Made by a program: the position numbers and the translations under genes | Assembly (NCBI RefSeq): GCF_010731895.1 | Contig: NZ_AP022596.1 | Location: forward strand, 2,790,001 to 2,854,000 | DNA: 64,000 nucleotides | From: Mycolicibacterium helvum | GTDB lineage: Bacteria; Actinomycetota; Actinomycetes; Mycobacteriales; Mycobacteriaceae | Direction of reading: 5' to 3' | Notes under the pieces: model-generated | Databases searched by the model: none | Seen by the model: only the letters and a program-made list of their open reading frames with translations | What the model was told of the DNA's origin: nothing | In this document: positions 47,277-56,602 of the stretch, one piece after another | Layout: every line of letters begins with the position of its first letter | Numbering within the stretch: the first letter of the stretch is position 1

Positions 47277-47900
47277 ATGAGCCTTCGACACACATCGCTT
47301 CGAGTGGTCGCTGCGACATCGTTGTCGCTGGGGGCGCTGTTTGCGGCGGCTGGCACAGCGTCAGCCGCCCCTCAGCCGGCTGACCAAGGGTCGGATCTGC
47401 AGACGTACCTCGACAGCTTGACGAGCACGTACAACAAGACCATCGGTCGTTCGGTTGATGAGGCCCGTCAAACAGCCCAGGACCAGGCGGCGCAAAACAT
47501 CGGGCTGGCGATCGGGGTACCGATTGCCAATGGTGCGATCGGCGGCACTACCGCCGTGGCCGGAAGCGTGGGCTCCGCTCTGGTGTACTCCGCATTTCAG
47601 AGCGGTTGGAATCCGTTCAGCAGCCTGACCTCTGTGTCAACTCCGTCCGCACTCTCGGCCGCAGCCACTCCGTCAGCACTGTCAGCCGCCTCGTTGCCGG
47701 CAGCCGCCTCGTTACCGGCAGCCCCTGCGTTGCCGGCGGCCCCTGCGCTGCCTCCGCCGCCGGCGATTGGACCGCCACCGCTGCCGCCGCCACCGGCTTT
47801 GCCGCCGCCACCGTGGATTCCGTTCCTGCCGGGCTCACCGCCGCTGCCGCCGCCACCGGCTTTGCCGCCGCCGCCGGCCTTGCCGCCGCCGCCCTTCTGA
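47277..47900 (+). CDS. Secreted alanine/proline-rich protein
   Basis: A 207-residue protein with a signal peptide (LRVVAATSLSLGALFAAAGTASA, cleavage before APQPADQ), a soluble region with helix-forming YLDSLTSTYNKTIGRSVDEARQ and GNAIGG-like glycine stretch, then a tail with repeats of PALPAAPALPPPP type. Similar proline-rich tails occur in mycobacterial secreted antigens. The start has an AGGAAGGGGG ribosome site. Ends before a strong terminator. Confidence 0.8.
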   Translation: MSLRHTSLRVVAATSLSLGALFAAAGTASAAPQPADQGSDLQTYLDSLTSTYNKTIGRSVDEARQTAQDQAAQNIGLAIGVPIANGAIGGTTAVAGSVGSALVYSAFQSGWNPFSSLTSVSTPSALSAAATPSALSAASLPAAASLPAAPALPAAPALPPPPAIGPPPLPPPPALPPPPWIPFLPGSPPLPPPPALPPPPALPPPPF

Positions 47901-47912
47901 CGCGGAGTCGAT

Positions 47913-47950
47913 TAGTTCACCCCCGGGCCTCCTGGCCCGGGGGTGAACTA
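47913..47950. terminator. Intrinsic terminator after the secreted protein gene
   Basis: A perfect 17-base stem (47913-47929 with 47934-47950) with a TCCT loop, followed by TTTCTTAG, 13 bases after the stop codon at 47898-47900. Strong, canonical rho-independent terminator for the preceding gene. Confidence 0.85.
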
Positions 47951-48005
47951 TTTCTTAGACTCGCCAGGGTTGACGCTCGGTGAACGCAGTGCGAAATTGA
48001 GTGCG

Positions 48006-48218
48006 ATGACTAGGGCGTTGGACGAAACGACGCAACTCGGGGAAGTCGTTGAACGGCTCGCACTGAGTTACCCGAGGCTGTCGTCATCGACCATCGCGGA
48101 GGTGGTCGATGAATTGCGCGCCCGTTTCAACGGCGCGCGAATCCGTGAGTACGTTCCGCTCTTGGTCGAGCGGCGAGCGCATACGGCGCTGACCGAACTC
48201 AACGTGTCCTACGAATAG
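48006..48218 (+). CDS. Small three-helix-bundle dimerisation protein
   Basis: A 70-residue protein with three predicted helices: TTQLGEVVERLALSYPRLSS, STIAEVVDELRARFNGARIREYVPLLVERRAHTAL. This matches small mycobacterial three-helix dimerisation-domain proteins known from family annotation. Function is not known; the fold occurs in regulators and toxin partners. ATG at 48006 is chosen. Confidence 0.6.
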   Translation: MTRALDETTQLGEVVERLALSYPRLSSSTIAEVVDELRARFNGARIREYVPLLVERRAHTALTELNVSYE

Positions 48219-48362
48219 TCCTGGGGCGCAACCATTCTTCGGATGAACCGATCGATGCCATTGGAGGCGCTGACGCTGATAAACGGCTGAGTAATGGCGC
48301 TGAGGTCGTTGGCGCACTCGTATTCGCCGTTATGGGCACGTGGCCGGTGTTACGTTCGCGCC

Positions 48363-49715
48363 GTGGCTGCAGCAGCGTTCGTGGGGCGAATCGGACGGCT
48401 TGCCGCCGTCCTTGGTGTGGGGGCGGGGATTCTTTTTGCCGCGCAAGGTGTCGCATCAGCGGATACCGGGTCGTCGTCGGCCGGTGCGGCGTCATCCTCG
48501 TCGGCCGGTGCGGCGTCGGCCGCATCGAGCGCACGGTACAAGGCACGCACGTCGACCAATGGGCAAGCGGTGATGTCGATTTCGAAACCCGCGACCGCGA
48601 ACCAGCTCCCCAAGGCGCCGAATGACGTCGTGACGGCACTTACGGTGCTGGGCGTCACCCGTCGCGACGATGAGGCGGGCGTTTCTTCTGCAACTTCAGT
48701 TGCAAAACCCTCTGACACAACGTTTTTGGTCAATCGTGCGACGTCGGCCCGAGTGACTGCGAAGCCGGTAGCGGTGGTCGCGGCCGACACGCCGCCCATC
48801 GACGAAAGCCTGTACACCGGCCCGCCGCCGACGCTGGTGCAACGTGCGGTGGTGGCCGGGTTGCGTCTCATCAATTTCGTGACAAAGACCTTGAATCTGC
48901 CGTTCAGTCTCAGTGGTACCAGCGCGCAAATCCCGTTCTTCACCGACGGTGTGCCTGACTTCTTCCTGCTGTCCGGAATCAAGGCACAGAAGACCGAATA
49001 CGAGGGCATGGCCGTGTGGACGCTGACGCCGCGCGATCCGAGCGGTCAATACGTTGTGGCCATTCACGGCGGCTCGTTCATCGGGCAGATCAGCATCTTC
49101 CACTGGTGGACCTACACCGACATGGCCCGTGGCACGGGCGCGACCGTCGTTGTCCCGCTCTATACCCTTGCACCGCTGGGGAATGCGGCAACCGACATTC
49201 CCGTCATGGCCGATTTCATCAGCGCGCAAGTCGCCGCGCACGGCTCGGACAACGTGAGCGTGGTCGGCGACTCGGCCGGCGGCACCATTGCGCTGGCCGC
49301 CGCCCAGGAGATCGTCAAGCGCCGCGGCATCCAGCCTCATCGTCTACTCCTGCTGGCGCCGGCCCTCGACTTGGCGGACACGTTCGACAACCCGGTGGAT
49401 GACCCGCTGCTTGGCAATCCCGCCGATTCGCACGGCAACAACGTGCTGAGCTGGGCGGGCGACCTCGATCCGAGCGATCCCCTCGTCAGCCCGATTTACG
49501 GCTCGCTGGCGGGTCTGCCGCCGACCACCGTGTACACGAGTTCGAGGGATTTGCTGACCCAGCAGGCGCTGCGCCTGCGTGACAAGGCCATCGCGTCGAG
49601 TGCTGACTTCACGTTCGTGCTCCGGGAAGGTCAGTTCCACGACTGGACGATCTTTGCGCCGCTGCCCGACGCCTACCGGGAGCGGTCCGGCATTTATCAA
49701 GCCCTCGGACTGTGA
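48363..49715 (+). CDS. Exported alpha/beta-hydrolase, hormone-sensitive-lipase type
   Basis: A protein of about 450 residues. Its N-terminus is a signal peptide (AAAAFVGRIGRLAAVLGVGAGILFAAQGVASA), followed by a Ser/Ala-rich linker and an alpha/beta-hydrolase domain from about residue 190. The oxyanion hole is HGGSF, the nucleophile is in VVGDSAGGTIAL, the acid D in TSSRDLLTQQALRLRD and the H in EGQFHDWTIF. So an exported lipase/esterase of the HSL group. The GTG at 48363 gives a typical Mycolicibacterium leader; an ATG at 48294 is also in frame. Confidence 0.85.
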   Translation: MAAAAFVGRIGRLAAVLGVGAGILFAAQGVASADTGSSSAGAASSSSAGAASAASSARYKARTSTNGQAVMSISKPATANQLPKAPNDVVTALTVLGVTRRDDEAGVSSATSVAKPSDTTFLVNRATSARVTAKPVAVVAADTPPIDESLYTGPPPTLVQRAVVAGLRLINFVTKTLNLPFSLSGTSAQIPFFTDGVPDFFLLSGIKAQKTEYEGMAVWTLTPRDPSGQYVVAIHGGSFIGQISIFHWWTYTDMARGTGATVVVPLYTLAPLGNAATDIPVMADFISAQVAAHGSDNVSVVGDSAGGTIALAAAQEIVKRRGIQPHRLLLLAPALDLADTFDNPVDDPLLGNPADSHGNNVLSWAGDLDPSDPLVSPIYGSLAGLPPTTVYTSSRDLLTQQALRLRDKAIASSADFTFVLREGQFHDWTIFAPLPDAYRERSGIYQALGL

Positions 49716-49730
49716 CGCGCGGACACAAGT

Positions 49731-49764
49731 AAAAAGGCCTCGACCGAATTACTCGATCAAGGCC
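49731..49764 (-). terminator. Terminator of tRNA-Pro
   Basis: On the minus strand the sequence GGCCTTGATCGAG... pairs with TCGAGGCC before a run of five T residues (49731-49735 read as AAAAA on the plus strand). It lies 17 bases beyond the tRNA 3' end. It may also end the esterase message. Confidence 0.7.
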
Positions 49765-49781
49765 CTACTGCGAAACACGAG

Positions 49782-49855
<74 letters not shown>

Positions 49856-50020
49856 CGTGAAGCCACGACAGCGTATCGCAATTGACCCGTGAGAAGCCAA
49901 ACGGCCAGTTTGGCCCGAGCGACCAACTCGCGTCGTGTCGCGGGATGGATCGGGGCTGTCGGTGGCGTTATGCACACTGTCGGTGCGAACAGATGCGCCG
50001 AGCAGCGAAAGGTGGAGCGG

Positions 50021-50191
50021 ATGATGACCGCTTTGGGGGCCGTTGTATACGGGGGATTTTTCCTGCTAGCTGCGCTGTGGCTGGTCGTGACCGGCGATTA
50101 CGACGCTGTCGACGAGCCGGACCAGACCCACCCGCAGGAGCGTTCGAATTCGGCCAGCGCGCCGGCATACACGCTCGGGTCGAGGTCGTGA
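50021..50191 (+). CDS. Small membrane protein, about 56 residues
   Basis: Starts at ATG 50021 (or 50024), preceded by AAAGGTGGAG. A single span ([19 protein letters not shown]) followed by a short charged tail ([15 protein letters not shown]). No family recognised. Its 3' end overlaps the cds1 gene by 94 bases on the opposite strand. Confidence 0.5.
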   Translation: MMTALGAVVYGGFFLLAALWLVVTGDYDAVDEPDQTHPQERSNSASAPAYTLGSRS

Positions 50192-51219
50192 GCCGCTAGC
50201 CAGTCGGCGTCGTAGTAGGTGTCGGCGTATCGGTCGCCGCTATCGGCGATCAACGTGACCACCGAGCCGCCCACCCCGGCAGCAACCATTTCGGTCAGCA
50301 AGCCGAACGCACCCCACACATTGGTCCCCGTCGATGGGCCTACCCGGCGTCCCAATACCCGCGATACATGATGGGCCGCCGCGACCGACGCGGCATCGGG
50401 AACGCTGACCATTCGGTCGACGATGTCAGGCAGAAATGACGGCTCTACTCGCGGTCGACCGATCCCCTCGATCCGCGACGGCCTCGCGGTGACGATGTCG
50501 GGCCGGCCCTGCGCGTAGGACGGAAAGAACGCGGAGTTCTCCGGGTCGACCACACACAGCTTGGTGTCGTGGCGCCGATACCGGATGTAGCGCCCGATGG
50601 TGGCGCTGGTGCCGCCGGTGCCCGCGCCCACAACGATCCAGGTGGGCACCGGATGACGTTCATTGCCCATCTGCTGGTAGATCGATTCGGCGATGTTGTT
50701 GTTGCCGCGCCAGTCGGTCGCTCGCTCGGCATTCGTGAACTGATCCAGGTAATGCCCGCCGGTCTCGTCGGCGATCCGCTGCGCCTCGGTGTAGACGTCA
50801 CCGGGCCGCTCAACGAAGTGGCACCGCCCACCCTGCGCTTCGATCAACTTGACCTTCGAGGCGCTGGTCGATGCCGTCATCACCGCGACGAACGGCAGGC
50901 CCAGTAGGGCGGCGAAATACGCCTCCGATACCGCCGTCGACCCGGAGGAGGCTTCGACGACGGTGGTGTGTTCGCCGATCCAGCCGTTGCACAGCCCGTA
51001 CAGAAACAGTGAGCGTGCCAGCCGGTGCTTGAGGCTGCCGGTGATGTGCGTCGATTCGTCTTTCAGGTACAGCGCGATATCGGCGCCGGCGCACCACGAC
51101 ATCGGCAACGGGTAGCGCAGTAGGTGAGTGTCGGCACTGCGCCGGGAGTCGGCCTCGATCAGCCGAATGGCGTTGTCCACCCAGTCGCGGGGACGGGTAT
51201 GAGCGGCGACGGTCATCAT
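50098..51219 (-). CDS. cds1: L-cysteine desulfhydrase (PLP-dependent, Cds1)
   Basis: A 373-residue cysteine-synthase-fold PLP enzyme matching Rv3684. The Schiff-base lysine is K64 in [12 protein letters not shown], the phosphate-binding loop is [15 protein letters not shown], and an [11 protein letters not shown] segment binds the substrate. Family knowledge assigns conversion of cysteine to hydrogen sulfide, ammonia and pyruvate. This could link to ergothioneine and redox control. It is followed on the same strand by no close partner; the phosphoesterase gene lies upstream. Confidence 0.88.
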   Translation of the reverse strand: MMTVAAHTRPRDWVDNAIRLIEADSRRSADTHLLRYPLPMSWCAGADIALYLKDESTHITGSLKHRLARSLFLYGLCNGWIGEHTTVVEASSGSTAVSEAYFAALLGLPFVAVMTASTSASKVKLIEAQGGRCHFVERPGDVYTEAQRIADETGGHYLDQFTNAERATDWRGNNNIAESIYQQMGNERHPVPTWIVVGAGTGGTSATIGRYIRYRRHDTKLCVVDPENSAFFPSYAQGRPDIVTARPSRIEGIGRPRVEPSFLPDIVDRMVSVPDAASVAAAHHVSRVLGRRVGPSTGTNVWGAFGLLTEMVAAGVGGSVVTLIADSGDRYADTYYDADWLAAHDLDPSVYAGALAEFERSCGWVWSGSSTAS

Positions 51220-51244
51220 CGCCGGGTGCTACAGCAGGCGGGGC

Positions 51245-52201
51245 TCACCGAACCGAGGCGGTTGGGCTGGAGCGCACCACATTTCGCGTCTGATCGTGCC
51301 CGCCAGTCGGCGCACCCACCAGCGTCAGCAGGGTTGCCTCTGGGCGGCAGCAGAACCGGAACGGCGCGAACGGAGACGTGCCGATGCCCGCCGACACATG
51401 CAGCCCGGTGTTCGCGCCCCAGCGCGACGCCCCCTTGGCGCGGGAGCGGTCCAGGTCGCAGTTCGTGACGATGGCGCCGTAGAACGGCAGGCACAGCTGT
51501 CCACCGTGGGTGTGACCCGCCATGATCAATTGATAGCCGTCGGCGGCGAAGCGGTCCAGTACCCGGGTGTAGGGCGCATGCGCGACGCCCAGGGACAGGT
51601 TGGCCGTCGGGTTGGGCGGACCGGCGATGGTGTCGTAGCGGTCCCGACCCAGATGAGGGTCGTCGACGCCCGCGGCCGCGATCGTCAGCCCCGCGACCTC
51701 GAAGTCGCGCCGATTGTGGGTCAGGTCCAGCCAGCCGCGTTCGGTGAAGGCCGCCCGTAGGTCCTGCCATGGCAGCGGCTTGCCGTGGATGCGGCTGTCG
51801 CCGTCGTACAGGTACTTGGCGGGGTTCTTCAGCTTCGGGGCGAAGTAGTCGTTGCTGCCGAACACGAAGACGCCGGGCACCGACAACAGATCACCGACCG
51901 CCTGCACCACCGCAGGCACGGCCTTGGGGTGGGACAGGTTGTCGCCGGTATTGACCACCAGGTCGGGTTCCCAGCGGGCCAACTCGCGCAGCCAGGCCTG
52001 CTTGTGCCGCTGGGTCGGGCGCATGTGGATATCGCTGAGGTGCAGCACTCGCAGGGGAGTGGAACCCGGGGAGAGCACCGGCATGGTCACTTCACGGACC
52101 ACGAACGCGTTGCGCTCGATCACGGTGGAGTAACCGAGCGCGAGCACGGCGGAGCCGGCGGCGGCGAGAGCGGACGACTTCACTGCGGACGGCACAGCCA
52201 T
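51245..52201 (-). CDS. Membrane-anchored metallophosphoesterase
   Basis: A 318-residue calcineurin-like phosphoesterase, matching Rv3683. After a hydrophobic N-terminus (SALAAAGSAVLALGYSTVI) come the motifs VLHLSDIHMRP (metal-binding DxH), VVNTGDNLS (GDN), GSNDYF, and IMAGHTHGGQL (GHTH). The active site binds two metals; substrate unknown, possibly a lipid or nucleotide phosphate. It follows ponA2 by 55 bases and precedes cds1 by 25 bases on the same strand, so these three may form an operon. Confidence 0.9.
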   Translation of the reverse strand: MAVPSAVKSSALAAAGSAVLALGYSTVIERNAFVVREVTMPVLSPGSTPLRVLHLSDIHMRPTQRHKQAWLRELARWEPDLVVNTGDNLSHPKAVPAVVQAVGDLLSVPGVFVFGSNDYFAPKLKNPAKYLYDGDSRIHGKPLPWQDLRAAFTERGWLDLTHNRRDFEVAGLTIAAAGVDDPHLGRDRYDTIAGPPNPTANLSLGVAHAPYTRVLDRFAADGYQLIMAGHTHGGQLCLPFYGAIVTNCDLDRSRAKGASRWGANTGLHVSAGIGTSPFAPFRFCCRPEATLLTLVGAPTGGHDQTRNVVRSSPTASVR

Positions 52202-52256
52202 ACCGGCCAGAATACTGCCCGTCGCTGCGGTTCATTGGGCCGAGCGGCCGGTGAAG

Positions 52257-54689
52257 TTACGGGGGCGGCGGAGGCGGGGCCAGCAGCGGGACCGTAATCG
52301 GTGGCAATCCGGGGATCTCGACAACGGTCTGGCCGAACGGGGCGCCGTCCAGACCGGGTATCGGCAGCGCTCCCGGCGGCGGTGGTGGTGGTGCCGGTGG
52401 GATCCCGTTGCTGACCTGAATCGTGACGATCGACCCGGGGACGGTCTGCCCGCTCGGCGACGTGCCGACCACCTCGCCGGCGGGCGCCACGCTGTTGACC
52501 GGGGTGGCCTGATCGGCGACCTGGAATCCGGCGTCCTTGAGCCGGTCGCGCGCGGAGCCCTGGGGCAGGCCCGACACGCTGGGCACCCGCGAGCCCGGCG
52601 CGCCGTCCACGTAGCGCGGATCGGTGGGCGGTAGCGCGATGTCGCCGAAGCTCTGGGCGATCGGCTTCATCGCGGTAAACCACGTCTTGGCGGGTTCGTT
52701 GCCGCCGTACAGATTGCCGTCACCGCATTGCCGCAACGGCCACGAGCACAGGTCCGACGGGGTGGGCGAGTCGTCATAGATATAGGCGGCTGCCGCGTAG
52801 TGGTTGGTGTAGCCGACGAAGCCCGAAGACCGGTGCGCCTCGGTGGTGCCGGTCTTGCCCGACATCGGTAGGTTCCAGCCCGTCGAACTGGCCGATCCGG
52901 CCGCGGTACCGCTGACGTCGTCCTTGCTCAGCGCGTTGGACAGGGTGTTGGCCAGCCCCTCTGGCACCACCTGGTCGCAGGTCTCGGTGGTAACCGACAC
53001 CTCGTTGCCGTTGCGGTCGTAGAGCTTGTCGATCGGGCTCGGCGGGCACCACGTGCCGCCGGAAGCCAGGGTGGCCGCCACATTGGACAGCTCGAGCGCG
53101 TTCACCTGGATCGGGCCCAGCGTGAACGAACCGAGGTTCTGGCGCTTGATGAAGTCGGCGAGGCTCTCATTGCTCTCCGGGTCGTACGGGCGCGCGGTAC
53201 CCGGTTCGGCATAGGAGCGCAGACCCAGCTTGACTGCCATATCGACCGTGCGCTGCACGCCCACCTGCGAGATGAGCTTGGCGAAGGCGGTGTTGGGGGA
53301 GGTGGCCAGCGCGTCGGTGACGCTCATCGAACCGCGGTAGTTGCCCGCGTTCTGCACACACCAGGTGTCCTTCGGGCAGCCCTTGGCTCCGCCGCTGCCC
53401 AGGCCCTTGGCCTCGAAACGCACCGGGGCATCCAGGTTGGCGCTGATCCCCATCCCCATATCCAAGGCAGCGGCCGTGGTGAAGATCTTGAAGATCGACC
53501 CGGCGCCGTCACCGGCAAGCGAAAACGGTTGCGGCTGCATGGTTTCCCCGACCGCCGAATTCAGACCGTACGTCCGGTTGCTGACCATCGCGACCACCGG
53601 ATGGGCGGTCTTGCCCGGTAGCACGACGCTCATCACGCTCGCGATGCCCTGGATGTCGGGGGCGGCGAGCGAGTCGACGGCCGACTTCACCGAGTTCTGG
53701 ACGTCAGGGTCCAGCGTGGTCTTGATCAGATACCCGCCCCGGGAGAGCTGGTCCTTGCTAATACCCGCCCGGGCCAGATACTCCTGCACGTAGTCACAGA
53801 AGAAGGCCCGGTCGCCGGCGGCGATGCAGCCACGTGGCAGCTCGTTGGGCTGCGGCAGGATGCCCAGCGGCTGCTGCTTGGCCGCGCGCAGCTCGTCGGC
53901 GTACTTGGGCTCGTTGTCGATCAACGTGTCCAACACGAGATTGCGGCGGGCCAGCGCGCCGTCGGGGTTGGTGTAGGGGTTCAGGGTGCTGGTCGATTGC
54001 ACCATCCCGGCGAGCAGTGCGGACTGCTGCCAATTCAGCTGCGAGGCGTCGATACCGAAGTAGGTCTGAGCGGCGTCCTGGATGCCGAAGGCACCATTTC
54101 CGAAGCTGACCAGGTTCAGATAGCGGGTCAGGATCTCCGGCTTGGTGAACGTCTTGTCGAGTGTCAGCGCCATCCGGATCTCGCGCAGCTTGCGTGCGGG
54201 GGTGGTTTCCACCGCCGCGCGCTTCTCGGCGTCGGTCTGCGCGATCACCAGCAGTTGGTAGTTCTTCACATACTGCTGTTCGATGGTCGATCCGCCGCGG
54301 GTGTCGAGGTCGCCTGAGGCGTAGCCGGCCAACCCGGTCAGCGTGCCCTTCCAGTCGACACCGTTGTGTTCGGCAAACCGCTTGTCCTCAATCGAAACGA
54401 TTGCCAGCTTCATCGTGTCGGCGATTTTGTCGCTGGGAACCTCGAAGCGACGCTGCGAATACAGCCATGCGATGGGGTTGCCCTTGGCGTCCACCATCGT
54501 CGTCACCGCGGGCACTTCACCCTCGACTAGTTGGGCAGAGCCGTTAGCGACGACGTCGGACGCGCGGTTGGACATCAGCCCCACGCCGCCGACCACCGGA
54601 AACAGGAGCGCCGCGAGTATCACGCTGGCCAATAGGCAGCACCAGGCCAGCTTGATGATTGTCGCGCCGGCCGGAGGGCGTTCCGACAT
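52257..54689 (-). CDS. ponA2: Class A penicillin-binding protein PonA2
   Basis: An 810-residue bifunctional peptidoglycan synthase. After a membrane span (residues 10-38) the glycosyltransferase (GT51) domain contains IVSIEDKRFAEHNGVD, and RGGSTIEQQYVKNY follows. The transpeptidase domain has S398-x-x-K (GSIFKIF), SPNT-type SxN, and KTGT. A C-terminal PASTA-like domain (VPSVSGLPQGSARDRLKDAGF) and a proline-rich tail (PPAPPPPPPG) follow, matching Rv3682. It polymerises and cross-links glycan at the cell surface. It is divergent from whiB4. Confidence 0.95.
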   Translation of the reverse strand: MSERPPAGATIIKLAWCCLLASVILAALLFPVVGGVGLMSNRASDVVANGSAQLVEGEVPAVTTMVDAKGNPIAWLYSQRRFEVPSDKIADTMKLAIVSIEDKRFAEHNGVDWKGTLTGLAGYASGDLDTRGGSTIEQQYVKNYQLLVIAQTDAEKRAAVETTPARKLREIRMALTLDKTFTKPEILTRYLNLVSFGNGAFGIQDAAQTYFGIDASQLNWQQSALLAGMVQSTSTLNPYTNPDGALARRNLVLDTLIDNEPKYADELRAAKQQPLGILPQPNELPRGCIAAGDRAFFCDYVQEYLARAGISKDQLSRGGYLIKTTLDPDVQNSVKSAVDSLAAPDIQGIASVMSVVLPGKTAHPVVAMVSNRTYGLNSAVGETMQPQPFSLAGDGAGSIFKIFTTAAALDMGMGISANLDAPVRFEAKGLGSGGAKGCPKDTWCVQNAGNYRGSMSVTDALATSPNTAFAKLISQVGVQRTVDMAVKLGLRSYAEPGTARPYDPESNESLADFIKRQNLGSFTLGPIQVNALELSNVAATLASGGTWCPPSPIDKLYDRNGNEVSVTTETCDQVVPEGLANTLSNALSKDDVSGTAAGSASSTGWNLPMSGKTGTTEAHRSSGFVGYTNHYAAAAYIYDDSPTPSDLCSWPLRQCGDGNLYGGNEPAKTWFTAMKPIAQSFGDIALPPTDPRYVDGAPGSRVPSVSGLPQGSARDRLKDAGFQVADQATPVNSVAPAGEVVGTSPSGQTVPGSIVTIQVSNGIPPAPPPPPPGALPIPGLDGAPFGQTVVEIPGLPPITVPLLAPPPPPP

Positions 54690-54904
54690 GAGTAACAGAG
54701 TAACTAGGGCTCCAGGGGTCTTGCGGAGCGTCCCCTGCGGGGCAGATCATATCGAAGGGTATTTACGGGGGGGTAAGAAAATGCCAGTTCATGATCGGTC
54801 TGGACGGTCGTCCCAAAAAACCTGAGATCTAACTGTTGCGCAAAAGATACCTGACCACCTAACTTAAACAGACAGTGCGATTCAGGTAACACTCCGAGTC
54901 GCGA

Positions 54905-54920
54905 TGTGGCGTAGATCGCA
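54905..54920. promoter_or_regulatory. Possible Crp site upstream of whiB4
   Basis: TGTGG-N6-TCGCA (54905-54920) matches 8 of 10 informative bases of TGTGA-N6-TCACA. It lies 60 bases upstream of the whiB4 GTG, in the 291-base whiB4/ponA2 divergent region. A crp gene is 4 kb away. Single near-match only. Confidence 0.3.
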
Positions 54921-54980
54921 TACGCGGCCTACACCAGAAGATTGTCAGCCGCAGTAGCGGCCGGACGAAGGGGATCGTCG

Positions 54981-55334
54981 GTGTCAGGTATTCGGACTGC
55001 TGCCCGCAAGCCAAGCGCAGCGCTGTTGAACGGTTCCGTCCAAGGACTGGAGGCGGAAGCTCGGATCGCATGGGTGTCGCGGGCTTTGTGCCGGTCAACC
55101 GACCCTGACGAGCTGTTTGTCCGTGGTGCGGCGCAGCGTAAAGCCGCAGTGATCTGCCGTCACTGTCCAGTGATGGCCGAATGTGGCGCGGACGCGCTGG
55201 ATAACCGTGTGGAATTTGGTGTGTGGGGCGGCATGACCGAGCGTCAGCGCCGTGCGTTGCTCAAGCAGCACCCAGAGGTGGTGTCTTGGGCGGAATTCTT
55301 CGCCGCGCAGCGCAAGCACCGAAGCGTCAGCTAA
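54981..55334 (+). CDS. whiB4: WhiB4 iron-sulfur redox regulator
   Basis: A 117-residue WhiB-family protein binding a [4Fe-4S] cluster through C37, C59, C62 and C68 (ALC...VICRHCPVMAEC). The family turn GVWGGMT follows near residue 80, and the tail is basic for DNA binding. WhiB4 is known from M. tuberculosis to sense oxygen and to influence antioxidant genes. The start GTG 54981 is chosen because MSGIRTAARKP is the family N-terminus. It lies divergent from ponA2. Confidence 0.95.
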   Translation: MSGIRTAARKPSAALLNGSVQGLEAEARIAWVSRALCRSTDPDELFVRGAAQRKAAVICRHCPVMAECGADALDNRVEFGVWGGMTERQRRALLKQHPEVVSWAEFFAAQRKHRSVS

Positions 55335-55394
55335 CTTTCGAGCCGTGGCGCTGGCGGCGCCAAGTGGGCCCCGACGGCGCCCCGGCCGCGGTCG

Positions 55395-56531
55395 TTACGC
55401 GGTCTCGCCAGTGATCTGATCGGCAATCGCCTGTAAGGCGTCCAGATCGGACACGTCAAATGGCAGCGATGGGACGCCGACTACCGCCACGTGCGGGTTG
55501 GCTCCGGTGAATCTCGACAGCAACCGTATTTCGCGCTTGGCGGTCTGCGCCCGGTCGGCGTGAATCCGCAGCACCGCAGCCGCAAGCTGGTCGCCGTCGT
55601 TGTCTGAGGCGGCGGCTTCCAATTCTGCGACGCCATCGACTGCCCGCTCCACGGTCAGCGCGCACAGTGTCGGGTGGGTCCGGTTGAGGATCAGCCCCGC
55701 CAACGGCATGCCCTCCGCAGAGAGTCGATCGACGAAAAACGACGCCTCCCGAAGTGCGTCGGGCTCGGCTGCCGAGACCACCACGAACTGGGTACCACGG
55801 CGCTTGAGGAGCTCGTAGGTGCGGTCGGCCTTCTCCCGGAAACCGCCGAACGTCGAATCCAGTGACTGCACGAACGCAGACGCGTCGGACAGCATCTGCG
55901 AACCGAGAATGGTCGACATCGCCTTCATCGCCAGGCCGACCACGCCGGTCACCAGGCGTCCGAAACCCCGCCCCGGGGCCAGCAGTAGCCGCCAGAGCCG
56001 GCCGTCCATGAAACTGCCCAACCGTTTGGGGGCATCGAGGAAGTCCAGTGCGTTGCGCGACGGCGGGGTGTCCACCACCACGAGGTCCCATCGGTCCTGG
56101 GCGAGCAGCTGGCCGAGTTTCTCCATCGCCATATATTCCTGCGTGCCTGCCAGCGACGTGGCGACCGTCTGATAGAACTGGTTGTCCAGAATCGCTTGTG
56201 CGCGTTCGGTTCCCGAGTACTCGATGACCATCTCGTCGAATGTGCGGCGCATGTCGAGCATCATTGCGTGCAGTTCGCCGGTTATCTCGGGCGCAAGCGA
56301 CACCCGCTGCGGGGTGTTGCCGAGTTCTTTGATTCCCAACGCTTGTGCCAGCCGTTTGGCGGGGTCGATGGTCAGTACCACGACGGCGCGGCCGTACTCG
56401 GCGGCCCGCACCGCCATCGCCGCAGCGGTGGTGGTCTTGCCGACTCCGCCTGCGCCGCAGCACACTACGACCCGGTTGGACCTGTCTTCCAGGATCGACT
56501 TCATGTCGAGTGCTGGCGGTGTGCCGCTCAT
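55395..56531 (-). CDS. bagB: ArsA-like ATPase BagB
   Basis: A 378-residue P-loop ATPase of the ArsA/GET3 family, matching Rv3680. The Walker A is [13 protein letters not shown] near residue 27, followed by the switch [10 protein letters not shown] and [13 protein letters not shown]. Family work suggests that the BagA/BagB pair tolerates glycerol- and nitric-oxide-linked stress in mycobacteria; the mechanism is unclear. It starts at an ATG at 56531, 71 bases after the bagA stop. The intervening DNA has odd repeats. Confidence 0.88.
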   Translation of the reverse strand: MSGTPPALDMKSILEDRSNRVVVCCGAGGVGKTTTAAAMAVRAAEYGRAVVVLTIDPAKRLAQALGIKELGNTPQRVSLAPEITGELHAMMLDMRRTFDEMVIEYSGTERAQAILDNQFYQTVATSLAGTQEYMAMEKLGQLLAQDRWDLVVVDTPPSRNALDFLDAPKRLGSFMDGRLWRLLLAPGRGFGRLVTGVVGLAMKAMSTILGSQMLSDASAFVQSLDSTFGGFREKADRTYELLKRRGTQFVVVSAAEPDALREASFFVDRLSAEGMPLAGLILNRTHPTLCALTVERAVDGVAELEAAASDNDGDQLAAAVLRIHADRAQTAKREIRLLSRFTGANPHVAVVGVPSLPFDVSDLDALQAIADQITGETA

Positions 56532-56602
56532 TTACCGACTTCCCCTCATTGGCCTCTTCGCTTCCGCCCGATCTGTCCTCTTCGCTTCGCTCATCGGACG
56601 GT
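56532..56602. repeat. Repeat-rich spacer between bagA and bagB
   Basis: The 71-base spacer carries a 12-base direct repeat CCTCTTCGCTTC (56553-56564, 56577-56588; 24 bases apart) with related CGCTCATCGGACGG runs. On the minus strand it reads GAGCGAAGCGAAGAGG-type sequence. It resembles interspersed short repeats often seen between mycobacterial genes and the in-frame repeats at 57858-57929. Confidence 0.55.
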
